From: DTU015 sp012837895
GTDB taxonomy: Bacteria; Bacillota; Sulfobacillia; Fermentithermobacillales; Fermentithermobacillaceae
DNA: 64,000 bases
Direction: 5' to 3'
NCBI GenBank assembly: GCA_050952085.1
Contig: JBMNKH010000003.1
Span: forward strand, 248,001 to 312,000
Shown: one piece after another, positions 31,845 to 40,403 of the stretch
Layout: the number at the start of each line of letters is the position of its first letter
How positions within the stretch are numbered: the stretch's first letter is position 1
The notes under the pieces: generated by a model
What the model was told of the DNA's origin: nothing
The model's input: the letters and a program-made list of their open reading frames with translations, nothing else
Databases searched by the model: none
Made by a program: the position numbers and the translations under genes

Positions 31845-31878
31845 ATCCCATCATGGGAACTATCCCATTATGGGAACC
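31845..31878. promoter_or_regulatory. Two tandem palindromic sites (CCCATnATGGG)
   Basis: CCCATCATGGG (31847-31857) and CCCATTATGGG (31864-31874) are perfect palindromes. They lie 17 bp apart and sit in a 17-bp direct repeat (TCCCATyATGGGAACyA). The location, between btuD and a gene 94 bp downstream, suits a pair of operator sites for a dimeric regulator. Function is inferred. Confidence 0.6.
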
Positions 31879-31967
31879 ATGTCGGTACCGGAGCTATTTC
31901 TTAGCATCCCAAGCGGCAACGCCCTCTGGCAGCATTCCTTAGTTTTCATATTTCCACTGCTTAGGAG

Positions 31968-32498
31968 GTGGCCCGGATAGAAAGCAGGCAGGCACGTTTG
32001 AGGCAGGAGCGCTCAAGGTCGTTGGAATCCAGATACTTCAGGTTTCTCATTTGCTTTGTGTGCCTGGTGGTCATTTTACAGGGACTGTTGCGGTTTGACT
32101 CAATGCGCGCGCTGCTCAACAAGACGATTTGGCTTGAAGGGCAACCGTTAGGTAAGATCCTTAGCGGGGTTGAGGAACCGATCTGCACATGGATACAGTG
32201 GCCACCTGCAGGATACATCCACAGTGACGGCCTTGGGCTAATCTGCCTCAAGTCCATAGGGGAACCAAACGACCATGTGTGGATAGTGGTCAGCGGAAAA
32301 ACGGCCAAGAGAGCTGTTGCCGGAGACGGCGTGGTGGTGTGCCGGGATGGGGACGTAATCGAAATAGTCGCAGAGAAAGGGCTGGCGAATATAGTAGTCT
32401 CTGCTGTAAGCGCTAATGTTTCATCGCCTTCCGTGGGCACCTGGGTCAAAGGAGAAGGAGTTTTGACATTGGGGCGGGTAAAACTTACAGAACACTGA
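31968..32498 (+). CDS. Hypothetical single-pass membrane protein
   Basis: About 176 residues. A positively charged N-terminus is followed by one membrane segment (FRFLICFVCLVVILQGLLRF, about residues 24-43), then a soluble domain of about 130 residues with VSGKTAKRAVAGDGVVVCRDGDVIEIVAEKG. Family not recognised. AGGAGG overlaps GTG 31968, so the true start may be the downstream TTG 32022. It lies directly before cmk and may be co-transcribed. Confidence 0.65.
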   Translation: MARIESRQARLRQERSRSLESRYFRFLICFVCLVVILQGLLRFDSMRALLNKTIWLEGQPLGKILSGVEEPICTWIQWPPAGYIHSDGLGLICLKSIGEPNDHVWIVVSGKTAKRAVAGDGVVVCRDGDVIEIVAEKGLANIVVSAVSANVSSPSVGTWVKGEGVLTLGRVKLTEH

Positions 32499-32529
32499 TA
32501 TAATTTTGTCCCGGAAGGTGTTATTGACA

Positions 32530-33273
32530 ATGAAACGTTCCCAGCCGTGCAAGAACCAGGACACACAAACTGCAAGGAAGCCTGGAAGACGCAAGAGATT
32601 AAGAATAGCTATAGACGGTCCGGCAGGTGCCGGCAAGAGCACTGTTGCCCGCAGGGTAGCAGACATCCTCGGATATATCTACCTTGATACAGGAGCCATG
32701 TATCGTGCCCTGGCGGTCCTGGCATTGGACCGCAATATATCTTTCGATGACCCGCAAGCTTTAGGAGAAATGGCCTCATCAGTCAGGATTGATGTGAGCG
32801 AAGACGACGGGGTTTTCCGGGTTTGGATTGATGGGGAGGAGTTTACCCACCGTTTAAGGACTCCTGAGACTGACCGCGCTGTCAAACTCATATCTATGGC
32901 ACAACCGGTCCGGCGGGTGCTTGTGGAGATCCAGCGGGAGCTCGCCAGGCGGGGAGGAGTGGTCATGGAGGGCAGGGACATAACCAGCGTGGTCATACCC
33001 GACGCTGAAGTCAAAGTATTCCTCACGGCTGATGTGACCGAAAGGGCCAGGCGCCGGTGGGTGGAACTCAGGAATAAAGGAATTGACATGTCATTTGACG
33101 AAGTATTGGCAGAGTTACAAGCCCGGGATGCCAAAGACCATGAAAGGGGATGGGGAAAGCTGGTCAAGGTGGAGGGGGCAGTGTTAATCGACAGCACCCA
33201 CCTGAGCATTGACGAAGTTTGCTGCATCATCATCGGGCTGTGTGAGGCGAAGCAAAGGTGCTCTACGAGTTAG
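32530..33273 (+). CDS. cmk: Cytidylate kinase
   Basis: A 247-residue kinase. ATG 32530 has GGAAGGTG 9 nt upstream. The P-loop IDGPAGAGKST, YLDTGAMYRALA, MEGRDITSVVIPDAEVK and RARRRWVELR motifs identify it. It phosphorylates CMP and dCMP for nucleotide supply. A TATAAT at 32499-32504, over the upstream stop codon, may be its own promoter (the -35 is weak). The start region has an extra basic stretch of about 25 residues. plsC overlaps its 3' end by 16 bp. Confidence 0.95.
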   Translation: MKRSQPCKNQDTQTARKPGRRKRLRIAIDGPAGAGKSTVARRVADILGYIYLDTGAMYRALAVLALDRNISFDDPQALGEMASSVRIDVSEDDGVFRVWIDGEEFTHRLRTPETDRAVKLISMAQPVRRVLVEIQRELARRGGVVMEGRDITSVVIPDAEVKVFLTADVTERARRRWVELRNKGIDMSFDEVLAELQARDAKDHERGWGKLVKVEGAVLIDSTHLSIDEVCCIIIGLCEAKQRCSTS

Positions 33274-33857
33274 GCAGGCGGATAGCGCGCATAGCCATGA
33301 AACTGCTGTTTAGCATAAGTGTGGAAGGGATCGAAAATATCCCGGACCAAGGCCCCTTGGTGGTGTGCGCCAACCATATTTCATGGTGGGACCCGGTGCT
33401 GCTCGCCTGGATTATGCCCTGGCCTGTGCATTTCATGGCCAAGAAGGAGCTCTTCTGCAACGGTCTTATGACATATCTGTTGACCAAGCTGCATGCTTTT
33501 CCTGTGAACAGGGAAAAGGCTGACGTGGGGGCTATCCGGACAGGGCTGGCGGTGCTCAAGGCAGGCGAGGTGGTTGGCATCTTTCCTGAAGGCACCAGGC
33601 AAAAGACCCCCGATAAGCTAGGTCCCGGCCATGGAGGGGCAGCGCTGTTGGCAATCAGGACCGGAGCCCATGTGCTGCCTGTAGCTATAAGGGGAAGATA
33701 TGGGCTTAGGAGCGTAATCAGGGTAGCGTGCGGCACTCCCTTTGAAGTTACAGGTGGAACAGGAAAACTTGCTACAGATGTACAGGAAGGTTCATTACAG
33801 GTAATGGAGGCTATAAGAGACTTGTGGGAGACCCTGGCCCCGGATAGACCAGCATGA
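33258..33857 (+). CDS. plsC: 1-acyl-sn-glycerol-3-phosphate acyltransferase
   Basis: A 199-residue acyltransferase from GTG 33258, overlapping cmk. The HX4D motif is NHISWWDP, followed by FMAKKELF and the acceptor-binding FPEGTRQ. It makes phosphatidate from lysophosphatidate at the cytoplasmic face of the membrane. The cmk-plsC-ispH-S1 order is common in Clostridia. Its stop overlaps the ispH start (ATGA). Confidence 0.94.
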   Translation: MLYELGRRIARIAMKLLFSISVEGIENIPDQGPLVVCANHISWWDPVLLAWIMPWPVHFMAKKELFCNGLMTYLLTKLHAFPVNREKADVGAIRTGLAVLKAGEVVGIFPEGTRQKTPDKLGPGHGGAALLAIRTGAHVLPVAIRGRYGLRSVIRVACGTPFEVTGGTGKLATDVQEGSLQVMEAIRDLWETLAPDRPA

Positions 33858-36331
33858 TACAGATTAGGTTAGCCAAGCATAAAGGTTATTGTTTTGGAGT
33901 AAAACGGGCCATCGAAATGGTGGAAAAGGCTCTAGAAGAAGGCCCTTATCCAATATGGACACTGGGCCCGGTCATCCATAACCCGGTGGTAGTTGATGAA
34001 CTCACAAAGAGAGGCGTTAGGATAGCTAACGACATTTCTCAAGTAGACTCGGGAACCCTCATATTGAGAACTCACGGTACCACATTGGAAGAAAGACAAA
34101 AGATCCCCCCAACGGTTCGCCTTATAGATGCGACATGTCCTTTTGTTGCCCGGGCTCAAAAAGAGGCCGCAGGGCACGCAGCTGCAGGCAGGACAGTCCT
34201 CATAGTAGGCGACAAGGATCACCCGGAAGTGAAAGGCATCCTGTCCCACGCGGGGCCGGATGCACTTTGCGTAAGGAAAGCATCTGAAATAGATGGCATT
34301 CCTTTTGAAGACATAGGAGTGAATGTTGGCTTAGTAGCTCAGACAACGTCAAAAAAGGAAGACGTTGAACAAGTGATAAAAAAATTGAAGAAAAAAGGTA
34401 TTTCGGTTGATCTAGCGAATACTATCTGCACGGCCACTGAAGAGAGGCAGCAGGCTACAAGGGAACTTGCCAAGGAATGCGATCTTGTTCTGGTAGTCGG
34501 GGGAAGGACAAGCGCAAACACAAGGCAGCTCCTGAGAATAGCCAAAGAGTGTAGTGCAGAAGCTTACTTAGTGGAGTCGGCAGAGGATGTGTTGCCTGAG
34601 TGGTTCAAAGGCAAACACATTGTGGGCGTTACCGCAGGGGCGTCTACTCCCGACCGGGTAATAAAGGAGGTTGTAGGCAAGGTGGAGGAATTGGAAAAGG
34701 CCAATTTGGAGCAAGAACCAGAGGAGGTACAAGAGGAAAATAGACAGGAGCAGGTAGACGTTCAGCAGCCTGAAGCCCAGGAACAAGTTGCTTCTGAGGA
34801 AGCTCAAGCAGATCCTCAAGAAGATCCTTCTGAAGAGCCATCTGAAGAAGAGAAAACCCCTGAACAGCTCTACGACGAAACCTTCAAGACCCTACGCGAA
34901 GGAGATATTGTAAAAGGAAAGGTAATGTCTGTAGATGAGAACGGGGCATTGGTGGATGTAGGGTATAAGTCTGAAGGGCTTGTTCCGGCTCATGAGTTTC
35001 AACGCCGTGGGGCTTTGGCACCTGAGAAGGTTGCTCCAGGGGACGAAATAATGGTCTATGTCCTCAGTGTAGACTCCAATGAGGGAGGCCTACGACTCTC
35101 CAAGAGGAAAGCTGATGAGGAAATAGCATGGAAAAAGCTAGAACAAGCTTACCTAGAGCAGGGCGTCGTTGAAGCACCGGTCGCGCAGGAAGTAAAGGGA
35201 GGACTGGTGGTTGATGTAGGGGTTAGGGGTTTCGTACCTGCTTCACAGGTTGAACGCGGGTATGTAAACGACCTTTCCAAATACGTCGGCCAAACTCTGA
35301 GAATGAAAGTACTCGAGTTGGACAGGTCCAAGAACCGGGTGATTCTATCTCAGAGAGTTGTTCTGGAGGAAGAACATGAAAGGCTCTGCAAGGAAACTTG
35401 GGAAACGATTGCAGAAGGCCAGGTAAGAACAGGTATTGTAAAGGGAATAACCGATTTTGGAGTATTTGTCGACTTAGGCGGTGTTGACGGCCTCCTACAC
35501 ATTTCGGAGCTTTCTTGGGGAAGGGTAAATCACCCGTCCGAGGTAGTCCGTGAGGGCCAGGAACTGGAAGTCAAAGTACTTAAAGTCGACAGAGAAAGAG
35601 GCAGGATCTCCTTAGGACGCAAGCAAGTTCTTCCTGATCCCTGGGACAATGTAGAAGAGAAATATCCTGTAGGTGCAGTGATCAAGGGTGAAGTAACCCG
35701 CACCGCGCCTTTCGGTGCTTTCGTTCAGGTTGAACTTGGTGTGGAAGGGCTTGTTCACATATCCGAGATTTCCCAGCAGCACATCGCCAAGCCGGAAGAC
35801 GTTGTCAATTCGGGCGACACGGTCATGGTCAAGGTGCTTAGAACCAGGCCTGAAGAACGGAAGATCAGTCTAAGTATCAGGCAGGCAGATCAAATACTCT
35901 TGGAGGGCGGGTCATCAAGAGATGATGTTGAAAGCCAGGCCGAAGCTGCAGTAGAGCTACCTGAGGAGGAACCGCAAGAAGAAGTACTTGAGGTGGTCGA
36001 ACCTGCTCCAGAGTCAGAGGCAGTGGAACCTGCTGAGGAAGCAGGGGCTGAGGAAGCGGTCTGCGAAGCAGTTGAGTTTGAGGAGGCTGCTGAAGAGGCA
36101 GAAGGGCCGGCAGAGACCGCAGAGCCTGCTGAAGACCGGGCTGAGGAAGCAGTCTGTGAAGTAGTTGAAACTGAGGCAGCTGTTGCAGAAGCGGCCGAAG
36201 AGCCGGCAGAGGCTGGAGAAGCTGCTGCAGAACCGGCCGAGGCCATAGAGCCTGCTGAAACTGCTCCCGAGGAAACTGTTGAAAAGCAGGAAACTCCTGA
36301 GGAACCGACAGAGCCTGAAGAACTGGACTAA
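33854..36331 (+). CDS. ispH: IspH-ribosomal protein S1 fusion (HMBPP reductase + S1 repeats + acidic tail)
   Basis: An 825-residue fusion. Residues 1-280 are IspH, with the [4Fe-4S] cysteines in KGYCFGVKRA, DATCPFV and NTICTATEERQ; it makes IPP and DMAPP in the MEP pathway. After an acidic linker come four S1/OB repeats (about 340-690: GDIVKGKVMSVDENG, GVVEAPVAQEVKGGLVV, GQVRTGIVKGITDFGVFVDLG, GAVIKGEVTRTAPFGAFVQVE), as in S1 proteins that bind mRNA or ribosomes. The last about 130 residues are a Glu/Ala/Pro-rich low-complexity tail with an internal duplication. IspH-S1 fusions occur in several Clostridia. ATG 33854 overlaps plsC. Confidence 0.95.
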   Translation: MIQIRLAKHKGYCFGVKRAIEMVEKALEEGPYPIWTLGPVIHNPVVVDELTKRGVRIANDISQVDSGTLILRTHGTTLEERQKIPPTVRLIDATCPFVARAQKEAAGHAAAGRTVLIVGDKDHPEVKGILSHAGPDALCVRKASEIDGIPFEDIGVNVGLVAQTTSKKEDVEQVIKKLKKKGISVDLANTICTATEERQQATRELAKECDLVLVVGGRTSANTRQLLRIAKECSAEAYLVESAEDVLPEWFKGKHIVGVTAGASTPDRVIKEVVGKVEELEKANLEQEPEEVQEENRQEQVDVQQPEAQEQVASEEAQADPQEDPSEEPSEEEKTPEQLYDETFKTLREGDIVKGKVMSVDENGALVDVGYKSEGLVPAHEFQRRGALAPEKVAPGDEIMVYVLSVDSNEGGLRLSKRKADEEIAWKKLEQAYLEQGVVEAPVAQEVKGGLVVDVGVRGFVPASQVERGYVNDLSKYVGQTLRMKVLELDRSKNRVILSQRVVLEEEHERLCKETWETIAEGQVRTGIVKGITDFGVFVDLGGVDGLLHISELSWGRVNHPSEVVREGQELEVKVLKVDRERGRISLGRKQVLPDPWDNVEEKYPVGAVIKGEVTRTAPFGAFVQVELGVEGLVHISEISQQHIAKPEDVVNSGDTVMVKVLRTRPEERKISLSIRQADQILLEGGSSRDDVESQAEAAVELPEEEPQEEVLEVVEPAPESEAVEPAEEAGAEEAVCEAVEFEEAAEEAEGPAETAEPAEDRAEEAVCEVVETEAAVAEAAEEPAEAGEAAAEPAEAIEPAETAPEETVEKQETPEEPTEPEELD

Positions 36332-36424
36332 CCGGTCAGTATTAGCAAGCAGTTCGATTATTGTGCCCGTCTTGCCGGTTGGAGTGGCAGCATGGCAACG
36401 GCCTATGCGTAGGATTTGAGCAAG

Positions 36425-36464
36425 ACTCGCAGGGTGAGCAGATCAACCTGCGAGTTTTCTATTT
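36425..36464 (+). terminator. Intrinsic terminator after ispH-S1
   Basis: The perfect 9-bp stem ACTCGCAGG (36425-36433) / CCTGCGAGT (36447-36455) is followed by TTTCTATTTT. Strong Rho-independent terminator for the cmk-plsC-ispH operon. Confidence 0.85.
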
Positions 36465-36641
36465 TGCCCCTTGAGTCTGGGCCCTTTGAGTCTTCAACTG
36501 TATATCTTGCTGTAAGGGCACCGGTACCTGCATATTCCCTTCACTAGAATAATCCACGAAAACTTCTGGAAACCATACTGCTTAAGGGGATTGCGTTCCC
36601 CTTGCTGCCCTGCATCTCAGAGTGTGGCGCCTTATGACGTT
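36465..36641. other. Gap before the DUF1614 gene, no recognised gene
   Basis: This stretch, part of the 324-bp gap between ispH-S1 and the next gene, shows no reading frame or clear repeat. A promoter for the DUF1614-spoIIP genes is expected here but none could be picked out with confidence. Confidence 0.5.
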
Positions 36642-36655
36642 AAGGGGGGAGTTTT

Positions 36656-37297
36656 GTGGGCTTACCTATTGGAGTGATTCTCCTGATCATTGTTGCCATC
36701 CTCATCTACTTTGGGGTCCTGCATAGAGTCTTGGACAGAATGAGGTTGTCGGACAGGGCCGCCCTGGCGATTATCGTGGCAATGGCCGCCGGCACATTTT
36801 TCGATGTCACCCTTTTGAGAGCCCCGGTTCAGGTAAGAATGAACATAGGGGGCGGATTGATACCAATAATCGCAGGTATCTGGCTGATCGCCACTGCTGA
36901 TGAACCCGGGGAAAAAACCAGAAGTATCCTTACCGCCCTGGTGACAGGCGGCGTTATCTGGGGGCTGTCAAAGATCCTGAGCCCGGATGAGCAGTTCATG
37001 CTGGTATCTCCCATGCTGGTTTATGGTATAGCGGCCGGAATCATAGCTGCGCTCTCAAGCAGGTCCAGGCGGGCAGCGTTTATCGGAGGCCTGGGAGGTA
37101 TGGTGCTTGCCGACATATTCCACTGGATCGAACTTGCGGTTACTGGAATGCCGGGAAGCGTGTTTTTCGGAGGGGCAGGAGCTTTTGACAGTTCGGTGAT
37201 TAGCGCAATTCTGGCCGTGGCGCTTGTTGAACTGGTAGGCGAAGCCAGGGAAAAAGTGGTCAAGACCCAGGGAGGTGGCCCTGAACGTGGGAATTAG
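36656..37297 (+). CDS. DUF1614 family membrane protein
   Basis: A 213-residue polytopic membrane protein from GTG 36656 (AAGGGGGGAG upstream). LIYFGVLHRVLDRMRLSDRAALAI, RMNIGGGLIPIIAGIWLI and SRRAAFIGGLGGMVLADIFHW match the DUF1614 family. Function is unknown. It overlaps spoIIP and is likely co-transcribed with it, which suggests a sporulation link by position. Confidence 0.8.
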   Translation: MGLPIGVILLIIVAILIYFGVLHRVLDRMRLSDRAALAIIVAMAAGTFFDVTLLRAPVQVRMNIGGGLIPIIAGIWLIATADEPGEKTRSILTALVTGGVIWGLSKILSPDEQFMLVSPMLVYGIAAGIIAALSSRSRRAAFIGGLGGMVLADIFHWIELAVTGMPGSVFFGGAGAFDSSVISAILAVALVELVGEAREKVVKTQGGGPERGN

Positions 37298-38450
37298 CAG
37301 AAGAATACTGGCACTGGCCTTGGTGCTCATATTTGCCACCGGCGCAGGAGTGGTTTATCTATACCGGTCAATAAGGCCTGTAACTTCAGAAGCGCCCTCT
37401 GGGCTCACTGAGCGCGAACGGGGGTATTTTACTGTTGTGGATGAAAGCGGAACCGTTGTCTTTACCACAGGCCTTATGGTAAGCGTAGGCGACGAGTACA
37501 TTGATGAAGACGATACCAAGTACGTAGTGATCAGTGTATCAGACGATGTTGCTACAGTGAGATCTGTAGGTACGATGGAGGCGCTGCCCCCCTTTACAGG
37601 TGAACCTATCCGCGGGGAGGCTGTTTCAAGCGGCGCCGTGGGAATATACCATACCCACTCAGCCGAATCGTACGTGCCCTCAGATGACTCCGACTCCATT
37701 CCGGGCAAGGGAGGAATCATGGATGTAGGGGCAGCCTTGGCAGAACGGCTCAGCTCAATTGGCATTAAGGCGGTACATGACACCACATCCCACGATCCAA
37801 ATGATGCCAGGGCCTACGACCGGTCCCGCAGGACTGCCACCGACCTCTTGAAAAAACAAAAGCCCCTTGCCTTGTTTGACGTCCATAGGGATGCAGGTCC
37901 GGCTGAGGCCTATCTCAAAAAGTTCGACGGTAAAGAAGTGGCGCGGTGCATGATCGTGATCGGGCGGCAAAACCCGAAGATGCAGTCTAACCTGGAGTTT
38001 GCAAGGCGCCTCAAGGACGAAGCTAACAGTCAATATCCAGGCCTGGTCAAAGGCATTTTCATGGGTAACGCAGACTTCAACCAGGATCTGTTCGACAGGG
38101 CTTTGCTGCTGGAAATGGGTACTGAGCAGACAAGCAAAGAGGCAGCTATAAGGGGTGTCGATTTGCTTGGTTCGGTGTTTCCAAATGTGTTGCCTGCCGG
38201 AGGCCCTGGAGCTGGGCCTCAAGCCCGGGGTGCAGGAAGAACTATCGGTTGGCTTCTTGGCATTGCCGTAGCAGGCATATTTGCGTACCTGTGGATTGCT
38301 ACAGGCAGCTGGGAAGAGATGAGGGCGAAAATCCTTGAATGGTTCGGCGCAGGCGGGATAAAGGTAGGCGATGTTGACGGTATAGGAGGGGGATCTGGTT
38401 CCGATGCCCCAGGACATGATGCCCATGGCCATGACGGGGAGAGCGGGTGA
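37287..38450 (+). CDS. spoIIP: Stage II sporulation protein P
   Basis: A 387-residue membrane-anchored protein. The N-terminal segment (about residues 5-26) anchors it; the amidase domain has GIYHTHSAESYVPSD, ALFDVHRDAG and LLLEMGTEQTSKEA. SpoIIP cleaves peptidoglycan (amidase and endopeptidase) with SpoIID during engulfment, scaffolded by SpoIIM. After the catalytic domain there is a second membrane segment (TIGWLLGIAVAGIFAYLWI) and a Gly/His-rich tail. GTG 37287 is used; GTG 37275 overlaps the ribosome site GGAGG. Confidence 0.93.
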   Translation: MGISRRILALALVLIFATGAGVVYLYRSIRPVTSEAPSGLTERERGYFTVVDESGTVVFTTGLMVSVGDEYIDEDDTKYVVISVSDDVATVRSVGTMEALPPFTGEPIRGEAVSSGAVGIYHTHSAESYVPSDDSDSIPGKGGIMDVGAALAERLSSIGIKAVHDTTSHDPNDARAYDRSRRTATDLLKKQKPLALFDVHRDAGPAEAYLKKFDGKEVARCMIVIGRQNPKMQSNLEFARRLKDEANSQYPGLVKGIFMGNADFNQDLFDRALLLEMGTEQTSKEAAIRGVDLLGSVFPNVLPAGGPGAGPQARGAGRTIGWLLGIAVAGIFAYLWIATGSWEEMRAKILEWFGAGGIKVGDVDGIGGGSGSDAPGHDAHGHDGESG

Positions 38451-38521
38451 AGATTTCCTGACTAGACGTTTGTTTAGTGCAACGAGTGTTGGACTGCCTG
38501 TAGGTTTTGGGTGAGCCGGAT

Positions 38522-39394
38522 ATGCCTCATGGACAGTCCATAGGCCTGGGTTTAGCCATGGGGATACTGGCGCGGGTAGTTCTGCTCAGGTCAGATTACC
38601 GCCAATACCCGACATATCCTCATGGCTATGCTTCCCACCTGTTCCTGGGTATTATTGCTGCACTGGTAGGTGCCGTATCTATCCCGGCCCTAATCGCAAA
38701 GGAATGGACAGCGGTCACGTTTTTTGTCATTGTCGCCCAGCAATTCAGGGAAATCCGTAGCATGGAAAGGGACTCCTTGGCAGCCCTTGAGGAGACGCAG
38801 CTGGTTGCCAGGGGTTCAGACTACATTGAGAGCATCGCCAGGGTGTTTGAAGCCAGGTACTATATCGTGATATTCGTTGCTGCTTCTGCTGCCTACGGTG
38901 CTGAGCGCGGCGGTGTACTCCTGGGCATAGTGCTCGGTGTCATAGCTTTTGCCGGCAGCACTCTTGTTATAAAGCCGGAACCTTTGTCCAGGTCCGTAGA
39001 GGTTGAACCTGCCCAGGTGAATTTCAAAGGTGCCGACCTCTACGTAGGAGACATGTTCATTATGAACGTGGGATTAGAGGAATCGCGAAAGAGTATCTTG
39101 GAACACGGAATAGGGGCAATCCTCACCCCCAAGACCGAGACTGCCAGGGACACCCTTGCAAACCTGGGGCAAAGGCAAGCTATCCTTCATGACGTGGCAG
39201 GAATACTAGGAGTCAAGAAGGACATTGATACGCCTGAGTACACGCCCATGGCAACCAGGAATATCCAGACAGGACGGGTAGGAATATTTATCGTTCCGGA
39301 GGAACGGGACGCCGGACTCCTCATCAACATAATCAAGAGAACCCCGGTGCTCGAATCTGCAAGGGGCCGGTCGCTGTACCACAAGTTATCTTGA
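38522..39394 (+). CDS. YIEGIA family membrane protein
   Basis: A 290-residue protein from ATG 38522. It has about four hydrophobic segments in the N-terminal half (YASHLFLGIIAALVGAVSIPAL and the region of FVAASAAYGAERGGVLLGIVLGVI) and a soluble C-terminal part. The family name motif is present as DYIESIARVFEARYYIV. Its partner, the 'capping complex subunit for YIEGIA', follows 56 bp downstream. The family occurs in spore formers; its biochemical role is unknown. The start could also be TTG 38507. Confidence 0.85.
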   Translation: MPHGQSIGLGLAMGILARVVLLRSDYRQYPTYPHGYASHLFLGIIAALVGAVSIPALIAKEWTAVTFFVIVAQQFREIRSMERDSLAALEETQLVARGSDYIESIARVFEARYYIVIFVAASAAYGAERGGVLLGIVLGVIAFAGSTLVIKPEPLSRSVEVEPAQVNFKGADLYVGDMFIMNVGLEESRKSILEHGIGAILTPKTETARDTLANLGQRQAILHDVAGILGVKKDIDTPEYTPMATRNIQTGRVGIFIVPEERDAGLLINIIKRTPVLESARGRSLYHKLS

Positions 39395-39450
39395 GATCTA
39401 CTGGGCGGGGGACGTGGAATGCCTTGAATGCCGGTTTGGAGGGTGTTTGA

Positions 39451-39639
39451 TTGGAAATCACTATCAGCGGCATGATCATATGCGCCGTAACGGACGATGG
39501 AGCAAAGGTCAAGGACGTCCCTGCTTTCATAGTGAAAGAAGAGGCGGCCAGGCAGGAAAAGGCACGTCTTCTGTCCCGAATCCTGAAAGCTGCGGTTCAT
39601 GACCTAGGTGATGGCGTCTTGATAGTGGTAAGGCACTGA
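39451..39639 (+). CDS. Capping complex subunit for YIEGIA
   Basis: A 62-residue protein from TTG 39451, with GGAGGGTG about 8 nt upstream. The start EITISGMIICAVTDDGAKV and the end HDLGDGVLIVVRH match the small proteins encoded next to YIEGIA genes. The next gene starts inside its stop codon (TGATG), so these are translationally coupled. Function beyond partner of YIEGIA is unknown. Confidence 0.85.
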   Translation: MEITISGMIICAVTDDGAKVKDVPAFIVKEEAARQEKARLLSRILKAAVHDLGDGVLIVVRH

Positions 39640-40403
39640 TGAATCAGAAAATCACCGTTTTGATTGCAAAAAGGAAAGATGCAGTCTTGGGAGCTTCCGC
39701 CGAGAGGGGCATGAACGTTGGCGGGATTACATGGGGTAGCCACGGGTTTGTGGGGAAGAGCGGAAACCTGTTTGCCGTATGGGGTGTGACCCCTTCGCCT
39801 ACAGCTTGCCGGGCTATTACATCCATGCTAAACCTCTACCTGGGAAAGCGTCCACTGACACCCCGGATATTTTACGTTTGTTACGCCGGTACCCATTCTT
39901 CAGTTATTGCTTCCATGCTACACCTGGGCATGATCCATCTTGAAGACATTGATGCTAGCGGGTCCGAAATCCTCTCTTGGATGCCGTACTTCGACAGGCG
40001 GACAACTGCTGACATAGGTGTTCCTGTCTTGCTGGGACTGGATGAAAACGGGTCTGAAGTGTATGCCTTGGGCACCGGCTGGCTTGGCCGCAGTCTGGAA
40101 CTATGCTTGTGTGATGCGGTAGAGCTTGCGTCTCCTGATGCCAGGGCATGTTTCTGCAGTGTAAGGGGGGTTCTCGATTTTCCGGCAAGGGTAGGTGGGT
40201 TCTTGTCCCGCCGGCTCAACCTTGTGGTGCCCGGACGCCATCTGGTCTCACGCTCCCTGTCAAAGAAGACACGGGTGCTGTACGCAGCAACCCGCTATTG
40301 TCTTGACCTCTCTTCAAAGTGGAAGGATAATGAGAATCACAGCGAAGGGGAGGTCATATGGGTTGACGGTTCAAAGCAAGGGAGGGCTGGTCTACCAGGT
40401 TGA
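39639..40403 (+). CDS. DUF3189 family protein
   Basis: A 254-residue protein. The DUF3189 hallmark FYVCYAGTHSSVIASMLHLGMI is at about residue 88, followed by the ILSWMPYFDRRT and IGVPVLLGLDENGSEVYALG blocks. DUF3189 proteins are conserved in spore-forming Clostridia and unstudied. The first 85 residues precede the recognised domain and look like a degenerate related copy (FGSHGF-like strands). It overlaps the next gene by 74 bp, so the two are tightly coupled. Confidence 0.85.
   Translation: MNQKITVLIAKRKDAVLGASAERGMNVGGITWGSHGFVGKSGNLFAVWGVTPSPTACRAITSMLNLYLGKRPLTPRIFYVCYAGTHSSVIASMLHLGMIHLEDIDASGSEILSWMPYFDRRTTADIGVPVLLGLDENGSEVYALGTGWLGRSLELCLCDAVELASPDARACFCSVRGVLDFPARVGGFLSRRLNLVVPGRHLVSRSLSKKTRVLYAATRYCLDLSSKWKDNENHSEGEVIWVDGSKQGRAGLPG

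Noticed and set aside
35890..36246. Ser/Ala-rich minus-strand frame opposite the IspH-S1 tail
   Set aside because: Composition follows from the repetitive Glu/Ala codons on the other strand; not a gene.
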